A stretch of DNA of 64,000 nucleotides from Gluconacetobacter diazotrophicus PA1 5 (GCF_000067045.1 NC_010125.1:336001-400000), one strand, 5' to 3'. Positions 9,129-18,842 are shown, numbered from the stretch's first letter. Program-made: numbers and translations. The notes: generated from the letters alone by a model not told the origin.

Positions 9129-10391
9129 ATGACCCAGCCGCATACCACTGCAGCCTGTACTGGCAAAACCCTCGCTATTCCGAGGCTCAATCGGGCCTTG
9201 TTTGCCTTATGCGCTCTCAATTTCTTCATGGCGGACGTCCAAGCGGGGATAGGGCCCTTTCTGGGCGTTTTTCTTCAGCGTCACGGCTGGCAGACGGGAC
9301 CGATCGGAACCGTCATGACCGTGGGAGGCGTTGCCGGAATGCTCGCCACCATTCCCGCGGGCGCGCTGATTGATCACACGACGAAAAAGCGGTTGCTCGT
9401 CATTGTGGCAGCGCTCTGCACGATTTCCGCGTCACTCCTTCTGCTAAGCTCGCAAGCGGTGCCGGTTGTGACGGTCAGTCAACTTGCAACCGCTCTGGCC
9501 GGAGCCGGGATTGGTCCTCTGATGGCGGCCATAACGCTCGGGATCGTGCGCCAGAAAGGCTTCAACACACAAATTGGCCGTAATCAGGCCTGGAACCACG
9601 CCGGCAATATGGCCGGGGCCGGACTGTCTGGCTGGCTCGGTTGGCAGTTTGGCCTCTCAGCGATTTTCTTTCTTGAAGTCGCCTTCGGTCTGTTCGCCAT
9701 TTCTGCGGTGCTCCTGATCCCGGAAAAATCCATAGATCATAAAGCTGCACGCGGACTGGACGATGAACCTGCTCACGATGAGGGGACGACCGAGGGGCTA
9801 CGATCCTTTCTGCGACACAAGCCTCTTCTCATTCTGGCGAGTTGTTTGTGTTTCTTCCATCTCGGAAATGCCGCGATGCTCCCGCTCTACGGCATGGCGG
9901 TCGTCAGTGCAGGCAAAGGTAATCCCGCCATGTTCACGGCGATGACTGTGATGGTCGCACAGGCTGTGATGATCGTCGTGAGCCTGCTGGCCATACGTGT
10001 CGTCAGGAACCGTGGGTACTGGATCGTCCTGCTGATATCGTTTGCCGCCCTACCGCTGCGTGGTTTGATCGCGGGAAGCTTCATCCAGCATTGGGGGGTG
10101 TGGCCGGTGCAGATCCTCGATGGGATCGGTGCGGGGCTTCAGAGTGTCGCCGTGCCGGGTCTGGTGGCCAGACTGCTGAACGGAACCGGACGCATCAATA
10201 TCGGACAGGGTGTGGTCATGACGGCGCAGGGCATTGGAGCAAGCCTTTCTCCGGCTCTGGGAGGATGGCTTGCCGAAGATCTGGGATATCCGGTGGCGTT
10301 TTATAGTCTGGGCTGTTTTGCAATCTTGTCACTGGGGCTCTGGATAGGCTCGGCATCGATCCTACGCTCTGCCGATCAGGTGTCGGCATGA
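9129..10391 (+). CDS. MFS transporter (12 TM)
   Basis: The 420-residue inner-membrane major facilitator has twelve hydrophobic segments. The loop 2-3 motif appears as AGALIDHTTKKR, and helix 5 carries GRNQAWNHAGNMAGAGLSG. The ATG at 9129 follows GAAGAG; a TTG 24 bases upstream is less likely. It overlaps the next gene by four bases (ATGA), so the two permeases are co-translated. The substrate is unknown; pairing with an ArsB-like permease suggests metalloid or anion efflux, which is inference. Confidence 0.75.
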   Translation: MTQPHTTAACTGKTLAIPRLNRALFALCALNFFMADVQAGIGPFLGVFLQRHGWQTGPIGTVMTVGGVAGMLATIPAGALIDHTTKKRLLVIVAALCTISASLLLLSSQAVPVVTVSQLATALAGAGIGPLMAAITLGIVRQKGFNTQIGRNQAWNHAGNMAGAGLSGWLGWQFGLSAIFFLEVAFGLFAISAVLLIPEKSIDHKAARGLDDEPAHDEGTTEGLRSFLRHKPLLILASCLCFFHLGNAAMLPLYGMAVVSAGKGNPAMFTAMTVMVAQAVMIVVSLLAIRVVRNRGYWIVLLISFAALPLRGLIAGSFIQHWGVWPVQILDGIGAGLQSVAVPGLVARLLNGTGRINIGQGVVMTAQGIGASLSPALGGWLAEDLGYPVAFYSLGCFAILSLGLWIGSASILRSADQVSA

Positions 10392-11641
10392 CCTTTCACC
10401 AAGAGGCGATCTGGGCAATCGCGGCTCTGGCGACGGCCGGTGTCATAATCCAACCGTTCCGGGTTCCGGAGTGGGTATGGGCCGTCATAGGGGCGGCAGC
10501 CCTCGTGCTTACGGGGCTGATCCCCCTGACCATGGCGGAGACCGGCCTCCTGAAGGGCGGCGACGTCTATCTGTTTCTGATCGGCATGATGCTGCTCAGT
10601 GAAACGGCCCGTGCAAACGGGCTGTTCGACTGGATCGCGACCTGGGCGGTCAATCATGCCGCAGGTTCAACGGCAAAGCTGTTCACACTGGTCTATCTGG
10701 CCGGTGTCGTAGTGACGATGTTCATGTCCAACGACGCAACGGCTGTTGTGCTGACACCAGCCGTGTTCGAGGCAGCAAAAAAGGCAAAAGCTGATCCTCT
10801 TCCGCTGTTGTTTGCCTGTGCACTCGTTGCCAATGCGGCAAGCTTTGTCCTGCCTGTCTCCAATCCGGCGAACCTGGTTCTGTATGACGGCGCACTCCCC
10901 GCGCTGGGATCATGGATAAGGTCATTCGCGCTCCCGTCGCTCCTGGCGATCGTGACGACTTATGGTGTTTTGCGCCTCATGGAACAGTCACACTTGCGTC
11001 AGGACTGCATCTCCCAGGTTGGGACCACCCCATTAACACTAGGCGGCAAAGCGGCTTTTGTCGGCATCGCCCTGACCGCGCTTTTGCTTGTCACAGTGTC
11101 CGCTTTTGATCTGCCTCTCGGCTTACCAACAGCGCTCGCCGGTATTGGAACAGCATTGGGCGTATCGACGCTGGCACGACGATCGCCGATTGCGCTCATG
11201 AGGGATATTTCATGGGGTGTTCTCCCGCTGGTCGGCGGCCTGTTCGTTCTGGTAGCCGCCGTCGAAAGTGCGGGGGTGGTCGGGGTTCTTGACCACCTGC
11301 TTCAACACGCCGCCAATACCGACCTTGTGGCCACAGCTTGGGGAGCTGGCACTCTTTTGGCCTTCATTTCCAACATCATGAACAACCTGCCTGCTGGATT
11401 GATTGCCAGTGAGACAGTGGCGCAGACTCATGTATCGCGACTGGTAGTTGATAACCTGTTAATCGGCGTGGATCTTGGCCCAAACCTTTCCGTGACAGGA
11501 TCTCTGGCCACAATTCTCTGGTTGCAGGTGATCCGTCGAGAAGGCGAAGAGATCGGGTTTCTGCAATTTCTCAGGGTTGGCGCCGTGGCGATGCCCGTTG
11601 CGCTCCTCACGGTACTCGGTGCCCGGCTTTTGATCGGGTGA
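10388..11641 (+). CDS. ArsB/NhaD-family permease (putative arsenite or anion efflux)
   Basis: The 417-residue polytopic membrane protein has the two half-repeat signatures of the ArsB/NhaD superfamily: TMFMSNDATAVVLTPAVF with VSNPANLVLYDG in the first half, and FISNIMNNLPAGL in the second. ArsB exports arsenite, while relatives move citrate or Na+/H+, so the name is provisional. No arsR, arsC or arsH is nearby. Start and stop codons overlap the upstream MFS gene, indicating one operon. Confidence 0.7.
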   Translation: MTFHQEAIWAIAALATAGVIIQPFRVPEWVWAVIGAAALVLTGLIPLTMAETGLLKGGDVYLFLIGMMLLSETARANGLFDWIATWAVNHAAGSTAKLFTLVYLAGVVVTMFMSNDATAVVLTPAVFEAAKKAKADPLPLLFACALVANAASFVLPVSNPANLVLYDGALPALGSWIRSFALPSLLAIVTTYGVLRLMEQSHLRQDCISQVGTTPLTLGGKAAFVGIALTALLLVTVSAFDLPLGLPTALAGIGTALGVSTLARRSPIALMRDISWGVLPLVGGLFVLVAAVESAGVVGVLDHLLQHAANTDLVATAWGAGTLLAFISNIMNNLPAGLIASETVAQTHVSRLVVDNLLIGVDLGPNLSVTGSLATILWLQVIRREGEEIGFLQFLRVGAVAMPVALLTVLGARLLIG

Positions 11642-12068
11642 ACAGATTAGACGATATTCGCAGGCTGCTGCCAGCCTCAGAGCTGTCCGTAGATAAAATT
11701 TATTTTCCGACGAACTCTATGAATAGATGCGCTTGCTGTCTGTTAAATGGTTTTTGTTCTACGGAGAAAGTGGCTGTTGAGGCTTCGCCCAGTTCGAATG
11801 CATTACTGTCAGTTTCTCTCCACTATATTGCCGATAGCGGACACTCCGCTTTCCCGGCCAACTCGGCCATTCGACGAATGCATACCGGTGTCCACACCCG
11901 GGAAATGGACTGCCCTGCTTGAATGACGGGGCGGGGTGTACGGCGGCTGACAGCGGTCCGTGCGGGACGTCCTCCCCTGGGATTGGTAGCCGAGCCCCTG
12001 ACCTGTCGATCTGGTGTCGCAAGCCGCCGTGTTCGCGAACGGTGGAACCGCCGATTTTCAAGCGGCGC
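11642..12068. other. Gap without a supported gene
   Basis: These 427 bases between the ArsB-like gene and a convergent MFS gene contain short open frames with no recognisable domain and no good ribosome site. Composition shifts from AT-richer near 11700 to GC-rich near 11950, suggesting an old junction. Confidence 0.5.
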
Positions 12069-13364
12069 TCATGCCTCGATACGCCGGCCCGTTCCCACCC
12101 AGTAGATGATTCCGGACAGCGCCGCGACCAAGCCGGCGACCACCATTGCCATGGTGAAGGACCCCGTCCGCTGGGTGATCGCGCCGGTCAGGACCGGTGC
12201 GATGGCGCCGCCCAGCGAGCCGCCCATGTTCTGGATGGCTTCCAGCGTCGCGATCGACCCGTCGTCGATCAGGACCGTGCCCAGCGTCCAGCCGCAGGTC
12301 ATGGCGATGCCGGCGGCGAACAGCGCGACGGACATGGCCACCAGCGACAGGACCATCGCGGGGCAGAGCGGCGCCAGGATCGTGGCGGCCGCTGCGACGA
12401 ACAGCGCCGCGACCAGCGGCACGCGGCAGGCCCGCGCGGCGGGCCAGCCGATCCGGCCCAGTACCTCGGACACCACGCCGCCGCCCAGCCCCCCGAGGAA
12501 TCCGGCCAGTTGCGGAAGGGACGACAGGTAATCGGCCCGCGCCGCCGCGGCATGGCGTGCCGTCTGCAGGTAGGTCGGCAGCCACGCCGCGTACAGCCAT
12601 TGCAGATAGACCACGCCGACGAACCCGCCGGCCAGCGCCCAACTGCTGCGATGCGACAGCAGGAAGCGGATTTCCTTCGGCGATCGTGGGCGGGGGCGCG
12701 TCTCGCCCCGCCCCGCCGCCACGGTGCGCGGGTCGCGATAGACCCACGCCCATATCACGGCCAGGACCAGGCTGGTACAGCCCACGACGCCGAACATGGC
12801 GCGCCAGCCGAACTGCACGGCGATGCCGCCCAGCAGCGCGGGGGCCAGCACCTGCCCCAGCGCGGAGGACGCATTGAACAGGCCGATCGGCATGGCCCGC
12901 CGGCCCCGGTCGAACCACAGCGCGATCACGCGCGTCCCGGCCAGGAAGATCGGCGCCTCGCCGATGGCCAGCAGGCCGCGCGCAGCCAATAGCCCGCCCA
13001 TGCCCGTGGAGAACGCCGACAGGATCTGGGCGGCGCTCCAGACCAGCAGGCTGAACAGCAGCAGCCGCCGCGCGCGTACCCGGTCGGCGACCAGCCCGGC
13101 AGGAATCTGGCACAGCATGTAAACGGTCGCGAAGGACGACAGCAGCAGGCCCAGGTCGGTATAGGACAGCCCGAATTCCCGACCGATTTCCACAGTGGAC
13201 ACCGCCAGCGCCGTGCGGTCGATATAGCTGACGCACCCCGCCGCGATCAGCAGCCCCAGCACCACCAGCCGCGTCGGCCCCCGCCGGCGCCCGACCCCGG
13301 CGCCCGCCCCGCCCGGCATCGCCGCCAGCCAGTGCGGCGCCGCGCCTCCGGACCGCTCAGCCAC
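12069..13364 (-). CDS. MFS transporter, anion:cation symporter-like
   Basis: The 12-TM major facilitator resembles sugar-acid/hexuronate (DgoT/ExuT-like) carriers: SYIDRTALAVSTVEIGREFGLS in helix 1 and IPAGLVADRVRARR as the signature loop. The chosen GTG overlaps the stop of the upstream regulator by eight bases; an ATG at 13322 is the alternative. It forms a two-gene unit with the XRE regulator, which probably controls it. The substrate is not evident. Confidence 0.75.
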   Translation of the reverse strand: MAERSGGAAPHWLAAMPGGAGAGVGRRRGPTRLVVLGLLIAAGCVSYIDRTALAVSTVEIGREFGLSYTDLGLLLSSFATVYMLCQIPAGLVADRVRARRLLLFSLLVWSAAQILSAFSTGMGGLLAARGLLAIGEAPIFLAGTRVIALWFDRGRRAMPIGLFNASSALGQVLAPALLGGIAVQFGWRAMFGVVGCTSLVLAVIWAWVYRDPRTVAAGRGETRPRPRSPKEIRFLLSHRSSWALAGGFVGVVYLQWLYAAWLPTYLQTARHAAAARADYLSSLPQLAGFLGGLGGGVVSEVLGRIGWPAARACRVPLVAALFVAAAATILAPLCPAMVLSLVAMSVALFAAGIAMTCGWTLGTVLIDDGSIATLEAIQNMGGSLGGAIAPVLTGAITQRTGSFTMAMVVAGLVAALSGIIYWVGTGRRIEA

Positions 13365-14277
13365 CCAGGCACGCCCCGGCGGCCCGGTCCGGCCGCACGG
13401 CCAGGAACGGTTCGGTGGCATCGGCTTCGATATGCCGCTCCAGGCCGCGCAGATAGGCCGCCACGTCATGGGGCTGGATCGCGGCATGGCGGATCAGGTG
13501 CTCGAAATGGCGCTGCATGCGCATGACCGCCTCCGGTTCGTTCAGCACGACATACATGTCGCCTCCATAAATCGCGACACGCTGCGTGCCGAAGATCGTA
13601 TAAGGCAGGGAATGCAGGGTTCGTTCATCGAACAGGAAAATCCTGAACGACGGATAAACCGCATCCACCATCCTGGCCATATGCCGGAACTGCTCGCGCC
13701 GGACGGACGCGGCCAGCCCGTCCCACGGAAAGGCGCCTGCTCCCAGCGCCTCCAGCGCCTGGATCGACAGGCAGACTTCCATATCGGTGCCGGGGCGGCG
13801 CTTGAAATCCAGGCCGCGGGCGATTTCGGCCGCCGCCTGGGCCTGCCGGCCGTCCTCCGTCCGCACGTCGTTCCGCAATTCATAGCGCACGATCGCCGGT
13901 GTGCGCAGGATGTCGGGCAGCCGGTGGGGCACGGACCGGATCTTGGTGCCGGCGGCCTCGGCATGCCAGCGGGTCAGCAGCGGAATGTTGTGATAGCGGC
14001 CGTTTTCCACCATCTCGGTGCCTGCATCGGGCCGCGCCTGCGCCGGGTCGTCGTCGGTCAGGCCCAGCAGCCAGTCCACGGTCACGCCGTGCCGGCCGGC
14101 AATCAGCGCCAGCGTGTCCGCGCGCGGCAGCCGCACCGCATCGTCCGACAGCAATTGCGACAGGGCCGACCGGTCGATCCCGATTTCGGCCGCGAAGCTG
14201 GACCGGTTCAGCCCCGACCGGTCGATCAGGGTCAGCAGCCGGGCCCGGAACATCCCGGCGATGACGCGCTTGTCCAT
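13357..14277 (-). CDS. XRE-family transcriptional regulator
   Basis: The roughly 306-residue protein starts MDKRVIAGMFRARL. A Cro/C1-type helix-turn-helix covers about residues 10-70 (FAAEIGIDRSALSQLLSDDAV then RLPRADTLALIAGRHGV). The 200-residue C-terminal domain resembles no fold that I can name, and may sense a ligand. It is divergent from the desaturase gene across 137 bases rich in AT, and is followed by the MFS gene with overlap. Control of both flanking units is inferred. Confidence 0.75.
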   Translation of the reverse strand: MDKRVIAGMFRARLLTLIDRSGLNRSSFAAEIGIDRSALSQLLSDDAVRLPRADTLALIAGRHGVTVDWLLGLTDDDPAQARPDAGTEMVENGRYHNIPLLTRWHAEAAGTKIRSVPHRLPDILRTPAIVRYELRNDVRTEDGRQAQAAAEIARGLDFKRRPGTDMEVCLSIQALEALGAGAFPWDGLAASVRREQFRHMARMVDAVYPSFRIFLFDERTLHSLPYTIFGTQRVAIYGGDMYVVLNEPEAVMRMQRHFEHLIRHAAIQPHDVAAYLRGLERHIEADATEPFLAVRPDRAAGACLGG

Positions 14278-14414
14278 TCCACGAACCCGTTCATAAATAA
14301 CTACACGCACTGGTGGAATATGACAAATGTCAACACCAATTTCCACATATAACGTTGTTTTATGGGCACTCCATATTTACACGTCAAGAAATAGTTATTT
14401 TGGTGGATGTGCTT

Positions 14415-15329
14415 ATGATTCGGGACGTTTCCGCCCGGCCGGCGATCGAATGGCCGACCTGCCTCGCCATCCTGCTGTGCTACGGCACATGGCTGGCGGC
14501 GGGGACGGTCGTCTATCGCTTCAGTCCCGTCGCGGGGCTGGCGCTGCTGGCCGTGGCCATTGCCTTCCATTCCTCGTTGCAGCACGAGGCGACGCACCGG
14601 CATCCGACACCGTCCGCCGGGCTGAACGAAATCCTGGTCGGCCTGCCGATCGGCCTGCTGTATCCGTTCCGGCGGTATCGCGAGACGCACCTGGCGCACC
14701 ATCGCGACGGCACGCTGACCGACCCGGACGACGATCCGGAAAGCTACTATCACGACCCCGCGCGGCTGGCGCGCCTGCCCTGGCCCGCGCGATGGCTGCT
14801 GGGCCTGAACAATTTGTTTCTCGGGCGGCTGGTGCTGGGGCCGGTGGTGGGGTTCGGCCGCTTCGTCGCGGCCGACGCGCGGCGGATCGGCCGGGGTGAC
14901 GGTGCCGTGCGCGCGGCGTGGCTGATCCATGCGCTGTCGCTGCTTCCCGTGGCCTGGATCGTGGAGCGCGTGTTCGGCATGCCGTTCTGGCTCTACCTGG
15001 CCGGCCCGGCCTATGGCGGCGCGGCGCTGATCGGTATCCGCACCTATTGCGAACATCAATGGCACGATGTCCCGGAACGGCGGACCGTCATCGTCGAACG
15101 GTCCTGGCTGGCCCCCGTGTTCCTGTACAACAACCTGCACATCGTCCATCACGCGCGGCCGGACCTGCCCTGGTATCGGCTGCCCGCCGCGTACCGGGCG
15201 GACCGGCAGCACTGGCACGGCCTGAATGGCGGGTATGTCTATCGCGGCTACGGCGCCATCACGTGGCGTTACCTGCTGCGGCGCAAGGAACCGCTAGCCC
15301 ATCCGCCCCGCCGGGCCGCCGGCCCATGA
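14415..15329 (+). CDS. Membrane fatty acid desaturase-like protein
   Basis: The 304-residue integral-membrane di-iron protein has three His boxes: HEATH in the first (near residue 57), HLAHH about 35 residues later and HIVHH near residue 245, plus an extra EHQWH. Such enzymes insert double bonds into, or hydroxylate, acyl chains or carotenoid-like substrates. The ATG at 14415 has a GGTGGA site eight bases upstream. The stop overlaps the next gene's ATG by four bases. Hydroxylase/ketolase family members share these boxes, so the substrate is open. Confidence 0.8.
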   Translation: MIRDVSARPAIEWPTCLAILLCYGTWLAAGTVVYRFSPVAGLALLAVAIAFHSSLQHEATHRHPTPSAGLNEILVGLPIGLLYPFRRYRETHLAHHRDGTLTDPDDDPESYYHDPARLARLPWPARWLLGLNNLFLGRLVLGPVVGFGRFVAADARRIGRGDGAVRAAWLIHALSLLPVAWIVERVFGMPFWLYLAGPAYGGAALIGIRTYCEHQWHDVPERRTVIVERSWLAPVFLYNNLHIVHHARPDLPWYRLPAAYRADRQHWHGLNGGYVYRGYGAITWRYLLRRKEPLAHPPRRAAGP

Positions 15330-16135
15330 CGCTGCCCGTGACGCTGATCGCCGCCCTGCCGATGTACGACTGGCCCGAGGAACGGTCGCGGGTCGATCGC
15401 CGCTGGGCGGAACTGCGCGGCCACCTGCGGGCGGCGGGGATCGCAGCGCCCGACGGCCTGGTGCGCCGCAACGGCGACATGCCCGCCGTCCCCGGCGGCA
15501 TCCGCGCGCCGGACGGCACGCTGCTGGCACCCGACCCCGCCACCCTGCCGGCGAAGGAACTGGACCTGGATGTGCTGTGGCGGCATCCGGCGCTGCTGAT
15601 CGCCCAGGCCTGCTGGGGCCCGATGGCCCACGGCCTGGCCGCGCACGTTACCGTAATCGGTCCCGGCCGCTACGATGGCGTCGCGGGCGGCAGCGGCACA
15701 TCCTATACCAGCGCGGTCGTCGCCCGCCGTGCGACCGGCCCGGCGGTGGCGCCGCCCCCCGACGGGCGGGCGATCCTGCCGCTGGCCGTCCTGCGGGGGC
15801 GGGTGCTGGCCTATAACGCGCCGCATTCGCTGTCCGGCTTTCTCGCCCTGCGCGACGACCTGCACCAGGCCGGGGCAGGGCCGGACCTGTTTTCCGCCCG
15901 CGTGGAAACGGGCGCGCACCGCGATTCGATCCGCGCGGTGGCCGAGGGGCGGGCGGATGTCGCCGCCATCGACTGCCGCAGCTGGGCCCTGGCCCTGCGG
16001 CACGAACCGGCCGCCGCCCAAATCCACCCCGTGGGCTGGACCGCGCGACGCCCCGGCCTGCCGTTCATCGCGTCGGGGCGGCTGGACCCGGAAACCGGGC
16101 AGGTGCTGCAACGGGTGATCGCTTCTCTTTTCTGA
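15326..16135 (+). CDS. PhnD-like periplasmic-binding-fold protein without signal peptide
   Basis: The 269-residue protein has the PhnD/phosphonate-binding (PF12974-like) pattern: the strand TLIAALPMYDW, the ligand loop GSGTSYTSAVVARR, LAYNAPHSLSGFLALRDDL, and AVAEGRADVAAIDCRSWALA. Family members normally bind oxyanions in the periplasm. No signal peptide or lipobox is visible here, so it is predicted cytoplasmic. It is translationally coupled to the desaturase and no ABC permease is adjacent, so a non-transport role, such as ligand sensing or a lyase-like function, is possible. Confidence 0.65.
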   Translation: MTLPVTLIAALPMYDWPEERSRVDRRWAELRGHLRAAGIAAPDGLVRRNGDMPAVPGGIRAPDGTLLAPDPATLPAKELDLDVLWRHPALLIAQACWGPMAHGLAAHVTVIGPGRYDGVAGGSGTSYTSAVVARRATGPAVAPPPDGRAILPLAVLRGRVLAYNAPHSLSGFLALRDDLHQAGAGPDLFSARVETGAHRDSIRAVAEGRADVAAIDCRSWALALRHEPAAAQIHPVGWTARRPGLPFIASGRLDPETGQVLQRVIASLF

Positions 16136-16183
16136 AAAAAAGAACGAAGAATGCAGCCCTGACCATAACCTGGGGAGCGAACC

Positions 16184-17290
16184 ATGAGCGGACCGAAACT
16201 CTTCGAACCGATCAGACTCGGCGGCCTGTCGCTGGACAACCGGATCGTCGTGGCCCCGATGTGCCAGTATTCCGCCGTGGACGGCTGCATGACGGACTGG
16301 CACCTGATCCATCTGGGCGGCCTGGCCCTGTCCGGCGCGGGCCTGCTGACGATCGAGGCGACCTCCGTCCTGCCGGAAGGGCGGATCACCTATGCCGATA
16401 TCGGCCTGTGGGACGACGCGACCGAGGCCGCCCTGCGCCGCACGATCGAGGGCATCCGCCCGTGGTCCGACATGCCCATCGCGCTCCAGTTGGCGCATGC
16501 GGGGCGCAAGGCCTCGACCGACCTGCCGTGGAAGGGCGGGCGGCACCTGCCGCCGGGCTCGCCCAACGCCTGGCAGACCGTGGCCCCGTCCGCCGTGCCG
16601 TTCGCCGAAGGCGACCACGCGCCCCAGGCCCTGGACATCGACGGATTGCGGCGGGTGCGCGACGCGTTCGCGGCGGCGGCCCGGCGGGCGGCCCGGCTTG
16701 GCCTGGACGCCATACAGGTCCACGGCGCGCATGGGTACCTGCTGCACCAGTTCCTCTCCCCGCTTTCCAACCGGCGGGACGATGCGTATGGCGGCAGCCT
16801 GGAAAATCGGCTGCGCTTCCCGCTGGAGGTCTTCGACGCGGTGCGCGAGGCCTTTCCCGACGGCCCGGTGACGATCCGCGTCTCCGGCACCGACTGGGTG
16901 CCGGGCGGATGGGATGTCGAACAGACGATCGCGCTGGCCAAAGCGCTGGAATCCCGGGGCTGCGACGCCATCCATGTGTCCAGCGGCGGGCTCAGCCCCC
17001 AACAGCAGATCCCGGTCCACCCCAGCTACCAGGTCCCGCTGGCCCGCGCGGTGAAGGCGGAAACGACCATGCCGGTGGTCGCCGTGGGCCTGATCACGGG
17101 GTTCGAGCAGGCGGAAGCGATCGTCGCGACCGGCGACGCCGACATGATCGCCCTGGCCCGGACCATCCTCTACGACCCGCGCTGGCCGTGGCACGCGGCG
17201 GCGCATCTGGGCGCCCAGGTGAAGGCTCCCGACCAGTACCTGCGCTGCCAGCCCCGGGTCCACAAGGACCTGTTCAAGACCAGGGGCTAG
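16184..17290 (+). CDS. NADH:flavin oxidoreductase, Old Yellow Enzyme (YqjM-like)
   Basis: The 368-residue FMN-dependent ene-reductase has a TIM barrel with APMCQYSA (the Cys that tunes FMN in the YqjM class), QLAHAGRKAS, VHGAHGYLLHQFLSPLSNRR (His/His substrate pair and Arg) and the phosphate-binding end MIALARTILYDPRWPWHAA. These enzymes reduce activated alkenes with NAD(P)H. The start follows GGGGAGCG. It may read through from the preceding operon, 48 bases upstream. Confidence 0.88.
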   Translation: MSGPKLFEPIRLGGLSLDNRIVVAPMCQYSAVDGCMTDWHLIHLGGLALSGAGLLTIEATSVLPEGRITYADIGLWDDATEAALRRTIEGIRPWSDMPIALQLAHAGRKASTDLPWKGGRHLPPGSPNAWQTVAPSAVPFAEGDHAPQALDIDGLRRVRDAFAAAARRAARLGLDAIQVHGAHGYLLHQFLSPLSNRRDDAYGGSLENRLRFPLEVFDAVREAFPDGPVTIRVSGTDWVPGGWDVEQTIALAKALESRGCDAIHVSSGGLSPQQQIPVHPSYQVPLARAVKAETTMPVVAVGLITGFEQAEAIVATGDADMIALARTILYDPRWPWHAAAHLGAQVKAPDQYLRCQPRVHKDLFKTRG

Positions 17291-17666
17291 AGTAGTCAGT
17301 CATCGGATTCACGTGGTTAGGTGATTCCCCCTGACCACGGTCTGCGCGAAAGCCGCCTTCGGCTTCCGACGCCCGGACCGCACCCTGCCGGCCGGTGCGG
17401 CGGACATTCCGATTCCAGCCAGATTGTGTCTCAATATTTCTGTTCATGAAATATTCGTTGGTCACTCGCGCAGGACGCGGCTGACCTGCATTGCGCGCAT
17501 ATCATAATGACGATTCGATGATCCAGATCAATGGTCATCGTCTTGTCGTCCGGATATCAATAAATCAGTCTCTCATATTACCTTTTCACGAAAAATAAAT
17601 AGTAATGCAAGTATATCTGCGACGAGAGAGCAGAATTCAGCATGCAATACAATGTGAGAACTGGTC
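17291..17666. other. Intergenic region upstream of pntAA
   Basis: This 376-base stretch has no supported gene. It holds a GC hairpin (CCGCACC at 17378, GGTGCGG at 17394) that may end the flavoprotein transcript. A perfect 8-bp inverted repeat, AATATTTC / GAAATATT (17433-17455), follows. The AT-rich leader from 17500 to the pntAA start probably holds the operon promoter. Confidence 0.45.
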
Positions 17667-18842
17667 ATGAGTCTTAAGATTGCAGCGATCAGGGAAAAGG
17701 GGGCGGACGAACGGCGCGTCGCCCTGGTCCCGGACGTCGCGGCCCGTATCGGGCGGCTGGGATGCGATGTGGCGCTGGAAGCGGGCGCGGGCGTCCCGTC
17801 ATCCTATCCCGACGCCAGCTACAAGGACGTGCGGATCGAGCCCGACCGGAAGGCGCTGCTCGGTTCGGCGGATGTCGTTCTGGCCATCCAGCCGCCGGCA
17901 ACCGGGGACGTGCAGGCCATGAAGCCCGGCGCGATCCTGATTTCCTTCGTATATGGCAGGAACAATCCAGATCTGGTCAAAGCCCTGCGCGACGGGCGGA
18001 TCACGGCCTTCGCCATGGAGCAGGTGCCGCGCATCAGCCGCGCGCAGGCCATGGATGCCCTGTCCAGCCAGGCGACGCTGGCGGGGTATTATTCCGTCCT
18101 GCTGGGCGCCGTGCAGATGCCGAAAATCCTGCCGATGATGACGACGGCGGTGGGCTCGCTCCGCGCGGCTCAGGTGCTGGTCATGGGCCTGGGCGTGGCC
18201 GGCCTGCAGGCGCTGGCGACGGCACGCCGCCTGGGCGCGGTGACCGAAGGCTACGACGTGCGGCCCGAGACCCGGGACGAGGCTCGCTCGCTGGGCGCGA
18301 AATTCGTCGAAACCGGCGTGGATGCGACGGGTCAGGGCGGCTATGCGCGCGAACTCACCGCCGAGGAGAAGGCGACGGTGCGCGCCGTTCTCAGCGACCA
18401 CATCGCGCGATCCGACCTGGTCATCACGACGGCCGCCGTGCCGGGCCGCCAGGCCCCGCGCCTGATCGACGCCCGGCAGATCGCCAGGATGAAGCCCGGA
18501 TCGGTGATCGTCGACCTGGGTGCCGAGGGCGGGGGCAATTGCGAGGGCACCCGGGCCGGCGAAACCGTGCAGGCCGGTCCGGCGACCCTGATCGGTCCTG
18601 TCAACCTGCCGTCGCGCTTGGCCGAACAGGCAAGCGAACTGTATGCGAAGAACGTCCTCAACCTGCTGGAACAGATCGTCAGGGACGGCAAGCTGTCGCT
18701 GGACATGACGGACGAGGTCATCGCGAAGACGCTCGTGACCCATGACGGCAGGATCGTCAACGATGCGGTGCGGCAGGTCGTGGAAGGCCCGCCTTCCGTG
18801 AAGCCGGCCCTCGCGGTGAAAGAAGACGCGCCATGCTCATGA
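17667..18842 (+). CDS. pntAA: NAD(P) transhydrogenase subunit alpha part 1 (domain I, NAD(H)-binding)
   Basis: The 391-residue soluble subunit starts SLKIAAIREKGADERRVALVPD. It has the alanine dehydrogenase/PNT N-terminal domain, then a Rossmann fold with VLVMGLGVAGLQALATARRLGA and the mobile loop GYAREL. It binds NAD(H) and exchanges hydride with domain III of PntB, coupled to proton movement, balancing NADPH/NADH. The split alpha subunit is the alphaproteobacterial arrangement. It overlaps pntAB by ten bases. Confidence 0.93.
   Translation: MSLKIAAIREKGADERRVALVPDVAARIGRLGCDVALEAGAGVPSSYPDASYKDVRIEPDRKALLGSADVVLAIQPPATGDVQAMKPGAILISFVYGRNNPDLVKALRDGRITAFAMEQVPRISRAQAMDALSSQATLAGYYSVLLGAVQMPKILPMMTTAVGSLRAAQVLVMGLGVAGLQALATARRLGAVTEGYDVRPETRDEARSLGAKFVETGVDATGQGGYARELTAEEKATVRAVLSDHIARSDLVITTAAVPGRQAPRLIDARQIARMKPGSVIVDLGAEGGGNCEGTRAGETVQAGPATLIGPVNLPSRLAEQASELYAKNVLNLLEQIVRDGKLSLDMTDEVIAKTLVTHDGRIVNDAVRQVVEGPPSVKPALAVKEDAPCS

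Noticed and set aside
11638-11922. A 94-residue plus-strand frame after the ArsB-like gene.
   Set aside because: The start overlaps the preceding stop, no ribosome site, no motif, irregular composition.
15269-17263. A 664-residue minus-strand frame opposite the PhnD-like and Old Yellow Enzyme genes.
   Set aside because: Antisense shadow typical of GC-rich codon bias; no recognisable domain.
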